A stretch of DNA of 64,000 bases from Methanomicrobium antiquum (GTDB taxonomy: Archaea; Halobacteriota; Methanomicrobia; Methanomicrobiales; Methanomicrobiaceae), in assembly GCF_029633915.1 (NCBI RefSeq), contig NZ_CP091092.1, positions 2,232,001 through 2,296,000 of the forward strand, in the 5' to 3' direction. The notes beneath the pieces are model-generated. The model saw only the letters and a program-made list of their open reading frames with translations. It searched no databases and was not told the DNA's origin. Below, in pieces: positions 1 to 8,678 of this stretch (its first letter is position 1; each line of letters begins with the position of its first letter). A program made the translations under genes and the position numbers.

Positions 1-110
1 AAAGCATTAATGCAAATTTTTCTTCCTTTTCAAAATTCATGCACAATTCCTGAATTAGATTTTTAACATTTTAAATGCTGTTAATTTATTGTTTTTTTAT
101 TGATTATATA

Positions 111-230
111 TTGTTTATTTTTGTTTATTTTTGTTTATTTTTGTTTATTTTTGTTTATTTTTGTTTATTTTTGTTTATTTTTGTTTATTTTTGTTTATTT
201 TTGTTTATTTTTGTTTATTTTTGTTTTTTA
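111..230. repeat. 10-bp tandem repeat, about 11 copies
   Basis: Eleven perfect head-to-tail copies of TTGTTTATTT run from 111 to 220, and a twelfth decayed copy follows. A 62-residue open frame (75-263) crosses the array and would encode an FIFVYFCLFL-type repeat. With no start signal and a monotonous composition it is probably not a gene. The rest of 1-349 holds no other gene. Confidence 0.95.
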
Positions 231-267
231 CTGTTATTACTAAACTGCCTTTTTGGTGTGTAATTTA

Positions 268-338
268 GACAAATTAGCATAAATTTAAACAAATTAACTC
301 AAATTTACGCAAATTAACACAAATTTAAAGAAATTTAG
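268..338. repeat. 20-bp degenerate tandem repeat
   Basis: About 3.5 copies of a 20-bp unit resembling AACAAATTAACACAAATTTA lie between the 10-bp array and the 3' end of the archaellin-like gene. The copies differ at a few positions, so the array is older than the perfect 10-bp array beside it. Confidence 0.75.
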
Positions 339-349
339 ATATGTTTACA

Positions 350-1030
350 TTACATGTTCAGCTCCACAATTCTCTGGCTGATTATCTGTGGAGGGACTGT
401 GAAGGCAATATTAAGAGGATTTAGTGATTTTGGCGTAAAATCTACAGAAAACTTCTGATAAGGCGCTACATTGAATTTTGGATATACGAGAATTGTAAAA
501 ATTTCGTTTGGTTCGAGGATATTATCAGAATCTGCTGATGCAAGCGGAATCAGGCCTGACTTATCAGCAATTGTCCATGATGATTTAGGAAGAGGCCTTA
601 AATCAGAATATTTTAGTTCTTCTGTATTTTGAGAATCTGAATTCAGTCTGAAGAGAATCACTGTATCTTCAAGATTAATGGAGATCTGTTTTCCGAAAGA
701 TAGCCTGAGAGGTATTGTGCAGGCTCCAAGATTTGCACTTACAGGCTCTTTTGGTATTAGTTCAACACCTTCAAAGACTCCGCCTTTATTTTGTGCACCG
801 TAACATGTACCGTCTCTTATTAGTATTTCCGCGGTCTCGTCTGTCGCAAATCCGATAATTCCACCGGGTGATTCAGCACTGTTTTGGGCGTTTTTGTTTT
901 TAGAAAAAATATCCGGCATTACTGCTCCAAATACGATACTGGCGCAAAGGTATATGAAGATGCACAGAAATGCGGTTAAAATTATTATTTCAAGACCGGT
1001 TAATGCCTCATTTCCGGGTTCATTTTTCAT
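350..1030 (-). CDS. archaellin-like / type IV pilin-like protein
   Basis: The 226-residue protein starts with a short charged leader ending in Gly (residues 1-6). A hydrophobic segment with the motif TGLEIIILTAF (about residues 11-40) follows, which resembles the TGLEAAIVLIAF segment at the N terminus of archaellins. Such proteins are cut by the FlaK/PibD prepilin peptidase and assembled into archaella or pili. The C-terminal 180 residues look like a beta-rich head with few charges in clusters. The length is normal for an archaellin. No other archaellum gene is adjacent, so an adhesion pilin is an alternative to a true FlaB. Confidence 0.7.
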   Translation of the reverse strand: MKNEPGNEALTGLEIIILTAFLCIFIYLCASIVFGAVMPDIFSKNKNAQNSAESPGGIIGFATDETAEILIRDGTCYGAQNKGGVFEGVELIPKEPVSANLGACTIPLRLSFGKQISINLEDTVILFRLNSDSQNTEELKYSDLRPLPKSSWTIADKSGLIPLASADSDNILEPNEIFTILVYPKFNVAPYQKFSVDFTPKSLNPLNIAFTVPPQIISQRIVELNM

Positions 1031-1228
1031 TATACAAAATATTGTCTTCTGATATTATTTATATCACCTCTGTCTTTTTTTTGAAGTTTTGTTTGTAATG
1101 ATTAGTCTGTAATAAATCTCAAAACTCAAAAGAGACATAATAATTAATTTTGTGCGATGAAAAACGCACTTCTCATGCCGGATTTATATGATACTATTAT
1201 CCAAAAAATTGGTTTTATCAAATATAAC

Positions 1229-1313
1229 TACATGCGGGTTTACCATGAAAATTACTTTGTATTTTTACATGAAATATGATATAAGACATAATTTCATGAA
1301 TTTTTTATATCCA
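1229..1313 (+). repeat. dispersed palindromic element, copy 1 (degenerate)
   Basis: This is a decayed member of the two-hairpin intergenic family. It has TTTACCATGAAAATTACTTT, then a weak second palindrome ATAATTTCATGAA and a T-rich tail. It lies in the divergent gap between the archaellin-like gene and the TPR gene. A hairpin GTGCG...CGCAC lies about 80 bp upstream (near 1155). Confidence 0.6.
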
Positions 1314-1357
1314 AATGTTCATATTCAGGAATAGCAAATTTTTAGACAGGTCTTTTA

Positions 1358-2170
1358 ATGAAAGTTAAATCTGTCATTTATCTTACATTCATCTTATTTT
1401 TGATATTTTTTGGTATATTTGTTATTGTATCTTCCAATAACGAATTAAGAGCAGGGACTGGAATATATATCGCAGACTACGGTCTTGAAAACAACAGGTA
1501 CGAATGGGGCATTTCCGCATGCGACTGGGCTTTGGAGGATAATCCTGAGAATAATGAAATACTGATTAGGAAAGTAAAACTTCTGGCAGCCCTTGAAAGA
1601 TATGATGAAGCATACATGCTTCAAAAGAAGGTTATATCCGGCGATGCTTCAAAAGCAGTATCTGACTGGGAGAGGCTTGGATATCTGGGAGTAAAGACCG
1701 GGGATTATAAAGGAGCAGTTTTAGCGTATGAGTCTGCTCTGTCCTGTACAATTGAAGAAGAAAAGTCAGGTAAAATGGATATTAGTGACAATGAGAAAAA
1801 AGCCGATCTTTTGATAAAACTTCAGCGTTATGATGAAGCGATTTTGATATATCAGTCGCTTGTTGAAAAAGAACCTGAAAATCCGTCCATCTGGATAGGT
1901 CTTGGAGATGCATATCTTTACAAGTCGCTTCTTGCAAGCGGACAGCTAAAAGACATGTACAGCACGCTTAGTCTTGAGAGACCGGAAGAGAAAAAATCCG
2001 CATCTTTTGACATGTCTTCATTTGAGTCACACAGAAAAGCAGTTGATGCCTACAACAAGGCAGTTGAGCTCGATCCAATGGTATATCCAATTATTGCGGC
2101 AAAGATTCTTGGAAACTACGAGAAGACAATAAACAATTATCAGGATATTCTTAAAGGGATGAACGGATAA
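1358..2170 (+). CDS. membrane-anchored TPR protein
   Basis: The 270-residue protein has one N-terminal hydrophobic segment (residues 5-25) that should anchor it to the membrane. The rest is helical with TPR-like repeats, for example LLAALERYDEAYMLQKKVI, LGYLGVKTGDYKGAVLAYES and LLIKLQRYDEAILIYQSLVE. A last copy near 225-245 reads AVDAYNKAVELDPM. Tetratricopeptide repeats bind partner proteins. The partner is unknown. The gene is monocistronic and converges on the cupin lipoprotein gene. Confidence 0.75.
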   Translation: MKVKSVIYLTFILFLIFFGIFVIVSSNNELRAGTGIYIADYGLENNRYEWGISACDWALEDNPENNEILIRKVKLLAALERYDEAYMLQKKVISGDASKAVSDWERLGYLGVKTGDYKGAVLAYESALSCTIEEEKSGKMDISDNEKKADLLIKLQRYDEAILIYQSLVEKEPENPSIWIGLGDAYLYKSLLASGQLKDMYSTLSLERPEEKKSASFDMSSFESHRKAVDAYNKAVELDPMVYPIIAAKILGNYEKTINNYQDILKGMNG

Positions 2171-2260
2171 AAAAATTACTCCAAAATTTTTTAATTTCTC
2201 ATCCGCTAATACCTGTGTCCGCTATAATTTTTGAAGTCTGCTAAAACCCCAAAATCACAT

Positions 2261-2330
2261 TTACCATTAAAATCACTTTGTGATTTACATGAAACTGTTG
2301 CATGAAACCTTAGTTTCATGAACTTTTTTT
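2261..2330 (+). repeat. dispersed palindromic element, copy 2
   Basis: A complete copy: hairpin 1 AAATCAC-TTT-GTGATTT, the spacer ACATGAAACTGTTG, hairpin 2 CATGAAACCTTAGTTTCATG, and a terminal T run. It sits between two convergent genes. The hairpin 1 stem differs from the AAGTTAC/GTAACTT version on both arms, so pairing is kept. Confidence 0.9.
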
Positions 2331-2343
2331 AAAAATCAGATTA

Positions 2344-3270
2344 TTAAAGCTTTGCTGAATCCGCAGACGTTTTGTAGGGAGGATCTGTTATTGTTATGTA
2401 AATCAGTGACCCATCACCTGTATTTTCAAGGCTCTGGTGTGCCCCTGGCGGAATGTATACAGTATCCATGCCCTTAACAGTCATTATGTTTCTATTAATC
2501 TGAAGATTTCCTTTTCCGGAGATGAAATACATCACCTCAGTTGTCCCTTCAAGAATGTGCGGACTTGTGAGGCTGTTTTTTGGAATCAGTGACAATGCAA
2601 TTCCAATATTCATATCAGAATCAATATTGTTCTCTTTTAGTATTTCAGGATCTAAAATTTTGTAAATTTCAACATCATCAAAAAAAATCTCCTTTTTTAA
2701 ATCAGCAGATCTTATTAAAAGTGCCTTTTCATCCGGATATAAAGTTCTGTCTTCAAAGAGTGACTCATTTAAAAAAACCTCGTTTGACTCATCAAACGGA
2801 GGTGATGTCAGTGAAAGATATGTTAAATCTGACATGCCTGTGTTTTTAAGCTTCTGACAGGAATCTTCAGGAATGAAAAGGGCATCTCCTGATTTTAAAT
2901 TAGACGTAACACCGTTAATTTCGGCAGTTCCATTCCCCGATAATATATATATTGTCTCTGAAGTATTTTTAAGAGTATGAAGGAAATTTTCCTTTCCGTA
3001 CGGGACAATTACATGAGAAAGTTCATAGTTTATTAAAGGATATTTGCCGGCCTCTTTGAAAAATGCAGGTGATATAATATTCTTAATCAGGGTGCTTTCA
3101 AAGACACGAATATTCATCAGATTATTGGTGGATTTGATAAAATATGCAGTGTTTTTTGTATCTTCATAAGAATCCTGATTCCCGGGCTCTTTGTTATTCT
3201 GACTGATACAGCCGGACACTGTTATCAGGGCTATTAAAAATATTATTGCAAAAGGGCGCAAAGTGTCCAT
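2344..3270 (-). CDS. double-cupin lipoprotein
   Basis: The 308-residue protein has a lipoprotein signal ending in ITVSGC (Cys about residue 21), so it is probably anchored outside the membrane. Two cupin domains follow. The first (about 85-155) contains YILSGNGTAEINGVTSNLKSGDALFIPED. The second (about 230-300) contains MYFISGKGNLQINRNIMTVKGMDTVYIPPGAHQSLENTGDG. Both keep the conserved Gly and Pro of cupin motifs, with His at the end of the second one. The ligand and any enzyme activity are unknown. Confidence 0.85.
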   Translation of the reverse strand: MDTLRPFAIIFLIALITVSGCISQNNKEPGNQDSYEDTKNTAYFIKSTNNLMNIRVFESTLIKNIISPAFFKEAGKYPLINYELSHVIVPYGKENFLHTLKNTSETIYILSGNGTAEINGVTSNLKSGDALFIPEDSCQKLKNTGMSDLTYLSLTSPPFDESNEVFLNESLFEDRTLYPDEKALLIRSADLKKEIFFDDVEIYKILDPEILKENNIDSDMNIGIALSLIPKNSLTSPHILEGTTEVMYFISGKGNLQINRNIMTVKGMDTVYIPPGAHQSLENTGDGSLIYITITDPPYKTSADSAKL

Positions 3271-3479
3271 TGTTTAGCATTTATAAAATGATTTTGTAAT
3301 AAATATGCCGGATGTGATCTCTCCCTGTAAGAATAGCATATAAAGCAGTTGAAAAAAATTTCTAATCGAACCAGAGGGCGCACACTATTGCATATCAAAC
3401 AGGCATATAAGAAGTAAGAAAATCTTCTCCGTTGAAGACCTGATTTTGTAAAAATTAGTAAAAATTTGTGTTTAAAAAT

Positions 3480-4427
3480 TTATAAAAGTCCGAATGATTT
3501 TAATGTAACATCCGGATTAATTGCACCTGTGCGATAGACCTTTCCTTCTGAAAGTTCGTTAATAACGACCTCTGCCGGAGAGAAAAGTGACGTGTCAATC
3601 TTGTAGAAGTCAAAGTCTGCGGCTTTGAATGTGTCATAGAAAGGCTCTCCGTATGAGCTTGATTTGTTGGACGGAATCTTGTCAAGATAGTCAACAATCT
3701 CTGGTGCTCTCATTGTAAGATATATCTGACCGTGGTAAATTGTTGCATCGTTTGTGCATCCCATTGCACGTGTTGAGTCCTTCTTGACAGGCGGGATAGG
3801 TGCTGTTCCAATCGCTGATTCAATCTTTTTGGTGTCAAATCCAAGTTCATTTAATTTGTAAACCGCTGTTTCAACACAGCGTCCGGCAACCTGAATTGAG
3901 CCGACAATTGATGCTGTTGGTGCTACAAGTGCACAGACATTAGAAACGTCAACTTTACACTTGTCAGCAATTAACTCCATTACTTCGCCGTTTGGAAGAG
4001 TATCTGATTCAAGGCAGATTACTGCGTAATCGCATTCGTCTTCGTATTCAATGACTTCATATGTGTGCTTTGGCATGAGAGAGAGTGCACGTGCAGGACC
4101 GCTTCCCATTGCAAAAAAACTTCCTTCTTTTACAGTCCAGCCTGCTTTTTGTGAGCCTAAGCATGAGATTGCCGGAAAGTCGGTGTTTACATCTATAAAA
4201 GGCATTGGAACGTCTTTTATGTGCCCGTTTCTGAATGTGACTTCAGCAAGGCCGCCCATGCAAATCTCTGTAAAGCGCTTTCCTGCGAGGTATCCGCCTT
4301 TTGTGCTTACACCGCAGTCAATAAGGCGGGCACCGTTGTCAAGCTGGTGGAATTCTACATTGTAGTCTTCCGGATATTCTGCAAGCTCTTCGAAGATGTC
4401 AAGAGCAAGTTCATTTACGCTAATCAT
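3480..4427 (-). CDS. mch: methenyltetrahydromethanopterin cyclohydrolase
   Basis: This is the cytoplasmic C1-pathway enzyme that interconverts 5-formyl- and 5,10-methenyl-tetrahydromethanopterin in methanogenesis from CO2. The 315-residue product matches the family through FEELAEYPEDYNV, DNGARLIDCGV, MGGLAEVTF, FAMGSGPARAL and the C-terminal YRTGAINPDVTLKSFGLL. The start at 4427 (MISVNEL) is chosen because GGAGAT lies about 8 bases upstream. A longer frame to 4490 adds a hydrophobic stretch that is not family-like. The orc1/cdc6 paralogue ends 72 bp upstream on the same strand, so the two may be co-transcribed. Confidence 0.97.
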   Translation of the reverse strand: MISVNELALDIFEELAEYPEDYNVEFHQLDNGARLIDCGVSTKGGYLAGKRFTEICMGGLAEVTFRNGHIKDVPMPFIDVNTDFPAISCLGSQKAGWTVKEGSFFAMGSGPARALSLMPKHTYEVIEYEDECDYAVICLESDTLPNGEVMELIADKCKVDVSNVCALVAPTASIVGSIQVAGRCVETAVYKLNELGFDTKKIESAIGTAPIPPVKKDSTRAMGCTNDATIYHGQIYLTMRAPEIVDYLDKIPSNKSSSYGEPFYDTFKAADFDFYKIDTSLFSPAEVVINELSEGKVYRTGAINPDVTLKSFGLL

Positions 4428-4499
4428 TAGAATAATCTCCTGATTCATAAATGAACGAACAAAATAGATAAGTATTGTTAATTGTAGCACAGGCTGTAT

Positions 4500-5624
4500 T
4501 TATGGCAAAATCGCAATAATACGGTCAGGATCGTAGCGGAGTGTAATTACCCGCGTTCTGCCTCTTCCTTCCCTGTAATTTAGGTTTATAAGCCGCATTG
4601 AATCAAACTTTTTAACCATTTCATAATAGCGTGTGTAGCCTGTTTTTGTCTCTTTCTTAAATTCTTCAAAAACAGAACCGGCACTCATCTCTTTTTCATC
4701 AAGTGAAATTTGGGCAAGAACCTTTAGGAGGTTTTTTTCTTCTGCTGATAGTGTTTTTACTGTTTGTGAAAGATGTATGTATTTTGAGATAGTGTATGCG
4801 CGGCAGATATCGTCTTTTTCAATCTCTTTTCTTGCATCAATCTCTGCATTAAGAGCGGATCGCTTCAACAGATCAATTCCTACACGGAGATCTCCGCTTT
4901 TCATGGTCTGTTCTACAACAACTTCAAGCATTGAGTTTGATAAAACTCCCGGATAAAGCCCCTGTTTTACACGTTCGTCTAAAATATCCGAGATTTCTGT
5001 GGCCTCATACGGCGGAAAATAAATCTCTGAGGGGCGAAATACAGACGAGACCCTCTGGTCAACCTCCTGCATAAGATCTATATTCATATCAGAAATTACT
5101 GTTATAATCCCGATTCTGACACCTTCGTTTGACTCATGTGAACGAAGGAGTGTGTATAAGACTTTGTTAATCTCTTTTTCATACAGGAGATAGTTTGCAT
5201 CGTCGAGGCAGACTAAGAGAACTGCATCATTTTCAACTACAAGTTTGCAGACCATATCAAAGAGATTTTTAAAGGATGTACCTGAAGCAGGCGGAGGGCG
5301 GTTTGTAAGTTTTTTATAAATTTGAGAAAAAATTGAAAATTTTGTATTGTCTATCTGGCAGTTTATGTAAACCGGAATCAGCTTTTTTGTCTGCTCTTCA
5401 ATCTCTGAAAAGAGCTTTTTAATTGAGGTCGTTTTTCCGGTTCCCGGAAGTCCTCTGCATATAATGTTTAGAGGTCTTGCCCCTCTAAGTCCCGGACGCA
5501 CATTTAATGCAAGCTCTCTTACCTGACTGTCGCGGAAATTGAACTGCTCGGGGATATAGTCTGTTTCAAATACCTCTATATCGCGAAAAAGTGTTTCATC
5601 CCACATGAGCAGATCTTTTTTCAT
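4500..5624 (-). CDS. cdc6: Orc1/Cdc6 family initiator (origin-distal paralogue)
   Basis: The 374-residue AAA+ protein has Walker A GLPGTGKTT (about residue 60) and a Walker B-like LVCLDDAN. The more common Orc1 form is LDEID, so the second acidic residue differs. Sensor-like residues follow, then a C-terminal winged helix (about 290-374) ending in VITLRYDPDRIIAILP. Orc1/Cdc6 proteins bind origin recognition boxes and load the MCM helicase. This gene has no origin recognition box or long AT-rich gap beside it. The protein is shorter and more divergent than the copy at 39.5 kb, so a regulatory or secondary-origin role is possible. Confidence 0.9.
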   Translation of the reverse strand: MKKDLLMWDETLFRDIEVFETDYIPEQFNFRDSQVRELALNVRPGLRGARPLNIICRGLPGTGKTTSIKKLFSEIEEQTKKLIPVYINCQIDNTKFSIFSQIYKKLTNRPPPASGTSFKNLFDMVCKLVVENDAVLLVCLDDANYLLYEKEINKVLYTLLRSHESNEGVRIGIITVISDMNIDLMQEVDQRVSSVFRPSEIYFPPYEATEISDILDERVKQGLYPGVLSNSMLEVVVEQTMKSGDLRVGIDLLKRSALNAEIDARKEIEKDDICRAYTISKYIHLSQTVKTLSAEEKNLLKVLAQISLDEKEMSAGSVFEEFKKETKTGYTRYYEMVKKFDSMRLINLNYREGRGRTRVITLRYDPDRIIAILP

Positions 5625-5890
5625 GTATGAATTTTATTGACCTGAATTGTATTAATTTCTATCATCTGGTTTAGAATTAAATCTAAATCACGTGGTGCTC
5701 TGAATCGATAAAAAAAGAGAAAAATGAAATTTTACTCTCTAAAAATACTTAAATTATGACATCCAGAAAAATTAACAGAAAAATTATGATATATGAAAAA
5801 CTTTAAGAAATCATGATGCCTTTTAATTCTCACAATCATTCAATTTTAAGAAAAAAATTCAGAAGAAAAAAAAATCTGAATAAAAAATTA
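5625..5890. other. AT-rich intergenic stretch without gene
   Basis: The gap between the orc1/cdc6 start and the C/D box sRNA has only short runs of A and T. No open frame with a start signal was seen. It should hold the promoters of orc1/cdc6 (minus strand) and of the sRNA (plus strand), but neither could be fixed with certainty. Confidence 0.5.
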
Positions 5891-5966
5891 GGGCAGATGA
5901 TGAAAGTTACCCCCACTGAAAACGCCTTTTAGGAGGCTTTGGTGATGAAGCAGGGTACTGATGCCC
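5891..5966 (+). ncRNA. C/D box sRNA guiding 23S rRNA 2'-O-methylation
   Basis: All four boxes are present in order: C ATGATGA (5897-5903), D' CTGA (5916-5919), C' GTGATGA (5942-5948), D CTGA (5958-5961). They are closed by a terminal stem GGGCA/TGCCC (5891-5895 with 5962-5966). The D' guide pairs over 10 bp with 23S at 57997-58006. By the N+5 rule this points to G58000. The D guide (5949-5957) pairs over 9 bp with 23S at 57053-57061 and points to C57057. Archaeal C/D sRNAs act with L7Ae, Nop5 and fibrillarin. The two target matches were found by reading and were not tested experimentally. Confidence 0.9.
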
Positions 5967-5974
5967 TTTAACTT

Positions 5975-6040
5975 TACATGAAAGTTACTTCATAGCTTAA
6001 ATGGAAAGTTGTATTAAAATAAAATTTCATGGACGTTTTT
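5975..6040 (+). repeat. dispersed palindromic element, copy 3
   Basis: The copy begins 8 bases after the C/D box sRNA: TACATGAAAGTTACTTC, a decayed hairpin 1, then AAAATTTCATGGACGTTTTT. It could serve as the 3' end or terminator of the sRNA transcript. The apgM gene ends about 70 bp further on, from the other strand. Confidence 0.8.
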
Positions 6041-6108
6041 AGAGAAATTTAAGATATTACACTTAAAAATAAAAAAATTAAAAATATTCTAATAGTTTAA
6101 ATCTGTCT

Positions 6109-7284
6109 TCAGGCGGATTTAAGGCCGAAGAAAATGTTTAAAAAGTCTTTGGCGTCAATTGTTTTAAAACCGCCCTTCTCTTCTGCCTCTTTTTCAGAAT
6201 AAACACTGCATTCATCAACACCTCTGCCTCTGATGGCGAAAGGAACAGGATCTTTTGTATGGGTCTTGAATGCCACAGGTGTCGGGTGATCAGGAAGGAC
6301 GGCTATCATCAAATCCTCAATCTCAAAAAATCTCCCCGAAACTTCGTCAAGACGCTCTATTGCAAGCACTTTTTCCTTTATGCTTCCAAGATGTCCTGCC
6401 TCATCCGGTGCTTCGACATGCATGTAAACAAAGTCAATATCCTCCTCTGTTAATGCCTTAACCGCGTATTCTGCCTTTGCTTCGTAGTCAGTGTCCAGGT
6501 AGCCGGTAGCGCCCGGAACTTTAATTACCTTCATTTCTGCGCATTTTGCAATGCCGTTTAGTAAATCGACTGCAGAGATAATCCCGCCGGAAAGACCGTA
6601 TTTTTCTCTGAAGCTTTCAATAGAAGGTTTTTTACCGCCGCTCCAGGGCCATATTTCTGTTGCGGGAGTTTTTCCGTCTGCGATTCTCTTTTTGTTCACC
6701 GGATGGTCTTTAAAGACTTCGCGGCTTATTTCAACACATTTAAGAAGAATTTCTGAATCATCGCCTGTTGGAAGATTCTCTGAAATATTCTGGCCGACTA
6801 TGTCATGCGGAGCTTTTGTTATTGATCCTTTAGCGTTTTTAAGCACAAGGAGGTTTCTGTAGCTTATGCCGGAATATGCCTTTACTGATTCTGGCAGATA
6901 TTCGTTTAAGGTCTTAAAAAGCTGTGCACTTTCTTCTGAAGAGATATGGCCGGCTGTAAAATCAGCCATAATTCCGTCTTTTACTGCCACGATATTACAA
7001 CGGTATGCAAAAGCACCCTCTTTTAAATCAATTCCCATACTAACGGCCTCAAGCGGCCCTCTTCCGGTGTAGCATTCCTCTGCGTTGTATCCAAGCACAC
7101 CTAAATTTGCAACATCGCTTCCGGGTTCACATGAGTCAGGAACGGTTTTTAACATCCCGCACTTTCCTTCTTTTGCGATTCTGTCAAAATTTGGAGTTTT
7201 TGCATATTCAAGAGGGGTTTTTCCTCCCAGCTCATCTACTGGCCAGTCTGCCATACCATCGCCAAGAATTAAAATATATTTCAT
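6109..7284 (-). CDS. apgM: 2,3-bisphosphoglycerate-independent phosphoglycerate mutase (archaeal type)
   Basis: The enzyme interconverts 2- and 3-phosphoglycerate in gluconeogenesis/glycolysis. The 391-residue product belongs to the alkaline-phosphatase superfamily. Near the N terminus it has the metal-binding ILGDGMADWP and the Ser-containing CEPGSDVANLGVLGYN, and later YMHVEAPDEAGH and LPDHPTP. The ATG at 7284 is preferred. A GTG at 7293 in the same frame overlaps the probable GGAAAG ribosome site. The gene appears to stand alone. Confidence 0.95.
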   Translation of the reverse strand: MKYILILGDGMADWPVDELGGKTPLEYAKTPNFDRIAKEGKCGMLKTVPDSCEPGSDVANLGVLGYNAEECYTGRGPLEAVSMGIDLKEGAFAYRCNIVAVKDGIMADFTAGHISSEESAQLFKTLNEYLPESVKAYSGISYRNLLVLKNAKGSITKAPHDIVGQNISENLPTGDDSEILLKCVEISREVFKDHPVNKKRIADGKTPATEIWPWSGGKKPSIESFREKYGLSGGIISAVDLLNGIAKCAEMKVIKVPGATGYLDTDYEAKAEYAVKALTEEDIDFVYMHVEAPDEAGHLGSIKEKVLAIERLDEVSGRFFEIEDLMIAVLPDHPTPVAFKTHTKDPVPFAIRGRGVDECSVYSEKEAEEKGGFKTIDAKDFLNIFFGLKSA

Positions 7285-7439
7285 TTCAGTCACTTTCCGG
7301 TTATTTTGTTTTCATATCGCAGGTTTAGCTTTGAATTATTAGCTTTGAATTTTAAGATGAATTATCTGACATTTATATTATCTGATTATCAAATTCGCTG
7401 TTTAATATCAGCTGTTTTGCCAATTTTTCCATTCTGATT

Positions 7440-8381
7440 TTAGTTTTCCATCTCTAAAAGAAGTGTCTTTACAGCAGAACGGACTGACTCTTTTGAATTT
7501 GTAGCCGGCTTCCACCCAAGATTCTTTAGCTTGTCAACGCCCAACTGCATTTTTGGAACGTCTCCAACCCAGCCGCGGTCTCCGCCTGTGTATCTGAATT
7601 CAACATCTTCAAGACCAGACTCACAAACTACAATTTCGGCAAGTTCTTTAACAGAAATCCAGTCTTCTGAACCGATGTTGAAGAAATTGAAGGTCTCATC
7701 TGAATTTTCTGTGGCAAATAATACAGCATCTACGCAGGCCTCTACCGAGAAGTATGATTTTGACTGTTTGCCGTCACCTAAAATCTCAAGGACTTTTGGA
7801 TTTTCCTTTAGTTTGTGAACGAAATCCCATATAACTCCGTGATTACTTCTTTTTCCTATGATGTTTGCAAATCGAAAAACCCATGCTTTCATGCCAAAAG
7901 TATAAGCATATGATGAGATCATCGCTTCGCAGGCAAGCTTTGTTCCGGCGTAAATTGAGATTGGAATCATAGGTGAGTAGTTTTCCGGCGTTGGAATTAC
8001 TTCTGCCTCTCCATAGACTGTTGAGGTGGATGTAAAGACAATTTCTTTCACATTGTTCTTTCTCATAGCCTCAAGAACATTTATTGTTGCTGTTACATTA
8101 CGTTGATACACAGATTCCGGAATCCCTGCACTTGCCCTTACATCCGGGTCAGCGGCAATGTGATATACTCTGTCAGCACCGGAAAAATTCTCTTCCCAGC
8201 CGTTTGATAAAAGATCAGCCTGCAGGAATTCAACCTTTCCGGATTTGATATGCTCACTTATGTTATCTGTATTTCCTGCTGACAGGTTATCTATTACAAG
8301 TATCCTGTCCCCTTTTTTTACAAGGGCATCAACAAGATTTGATCCAATAAATCCTGCACCACCTGTTACGATTGAAAACAT
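7440..8381 (-). CDS. NAD-dependent sugar-nucleotide epimerase/dehydratase
   Basis: The 313-residue extended short-chain dehydrogenase has a Rossmann TGGAGFIGSNLV at residues 6-17. The catalytic region has TSTSTVYG (Ser/Thr) and the YAGTKLACE Tyr-x3-Lys pair (about 142-150). This is the GalE/WbpP-like group acting on UDP-sugars, so a 4-epimerase for glycan or S-layer sugar synthesis is likely. The substrate cannot be read from the sequence. No glycosyltransferase lies next to it. Dispersed element copy 4 lies just upstream. Confidence 0.88.
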   Translation of the reverse strand: MFSIVTGGAGFIGSNLVDALVKKGDRILVIDNLSAGNTDNISEHIKSGKVEFLQADLLSNGWEENFSGADRVYHIAADPDVRASAGIPESVYQRNVTATINVLEAMRKNNVKEIVFTSTSTVYGEAEVIPTPENYSPMIPISIYAGTKLACEAMISSYAYTFGMKAWVFRFANIIGKRSNHGVIWDFVHKLKENPKVLEILGDGKQSKSYFSVEACVDAVLFATENSDETFNFFNIGSEDWISVKELAEIVVCESGLEDVEFRYTGGDRGWVGDVPKMQLGVDKLKNLGWKPATNSKESVRSAVKTLLLEMEN

Positions 8382-8448
8382 AATTGTTAATGTTTTGTGC
8401 TTCTAGGCTTTTGATTTTATGCAAAAGTTGCATTCAGTGAATTTGTTA

Positions 8449-8513
8449 AAAACGTTCATGAAACTAAGGTTTCATGCAACAGTTTCACGTAAATCACAAA
8501 GTGATTTTCATGG
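8449..8513 (-). repeat. dispersed palindromic element, copy 4
   Basis: A full copy in reverse orientation. It has hairpin 2 CATGAAACTAAGGTTTCATG and hairpin 1 AAATCAC-AAA-GTGATTT, with AAAACG marking the tail end. It closely matches copy 2. It lies between two minus-strand genes. Confidence 0.9.
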
Positions 8514-8678
8514 AAAATGACTAAAATTTTCCCGGCATTTTTTAATGCACAAAATTTTCGTTCTTTTTTTGGGTAGTTTAAGCTTTAAGGGAAAGTCTGG
8601 AGATGAGATTTAAGGTAAGGCTCACCGTTTTAAAAAAAGAAAGAAAAGTTTTTTGGAATCAGAGATTCGCCGGAATAA

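Noticed and set aside
75-263. 62-residue open frame with VYFCLFLFIF repeats
   Set aside because: It is a translation of the 10-bp tandem array and has no ribosome site.
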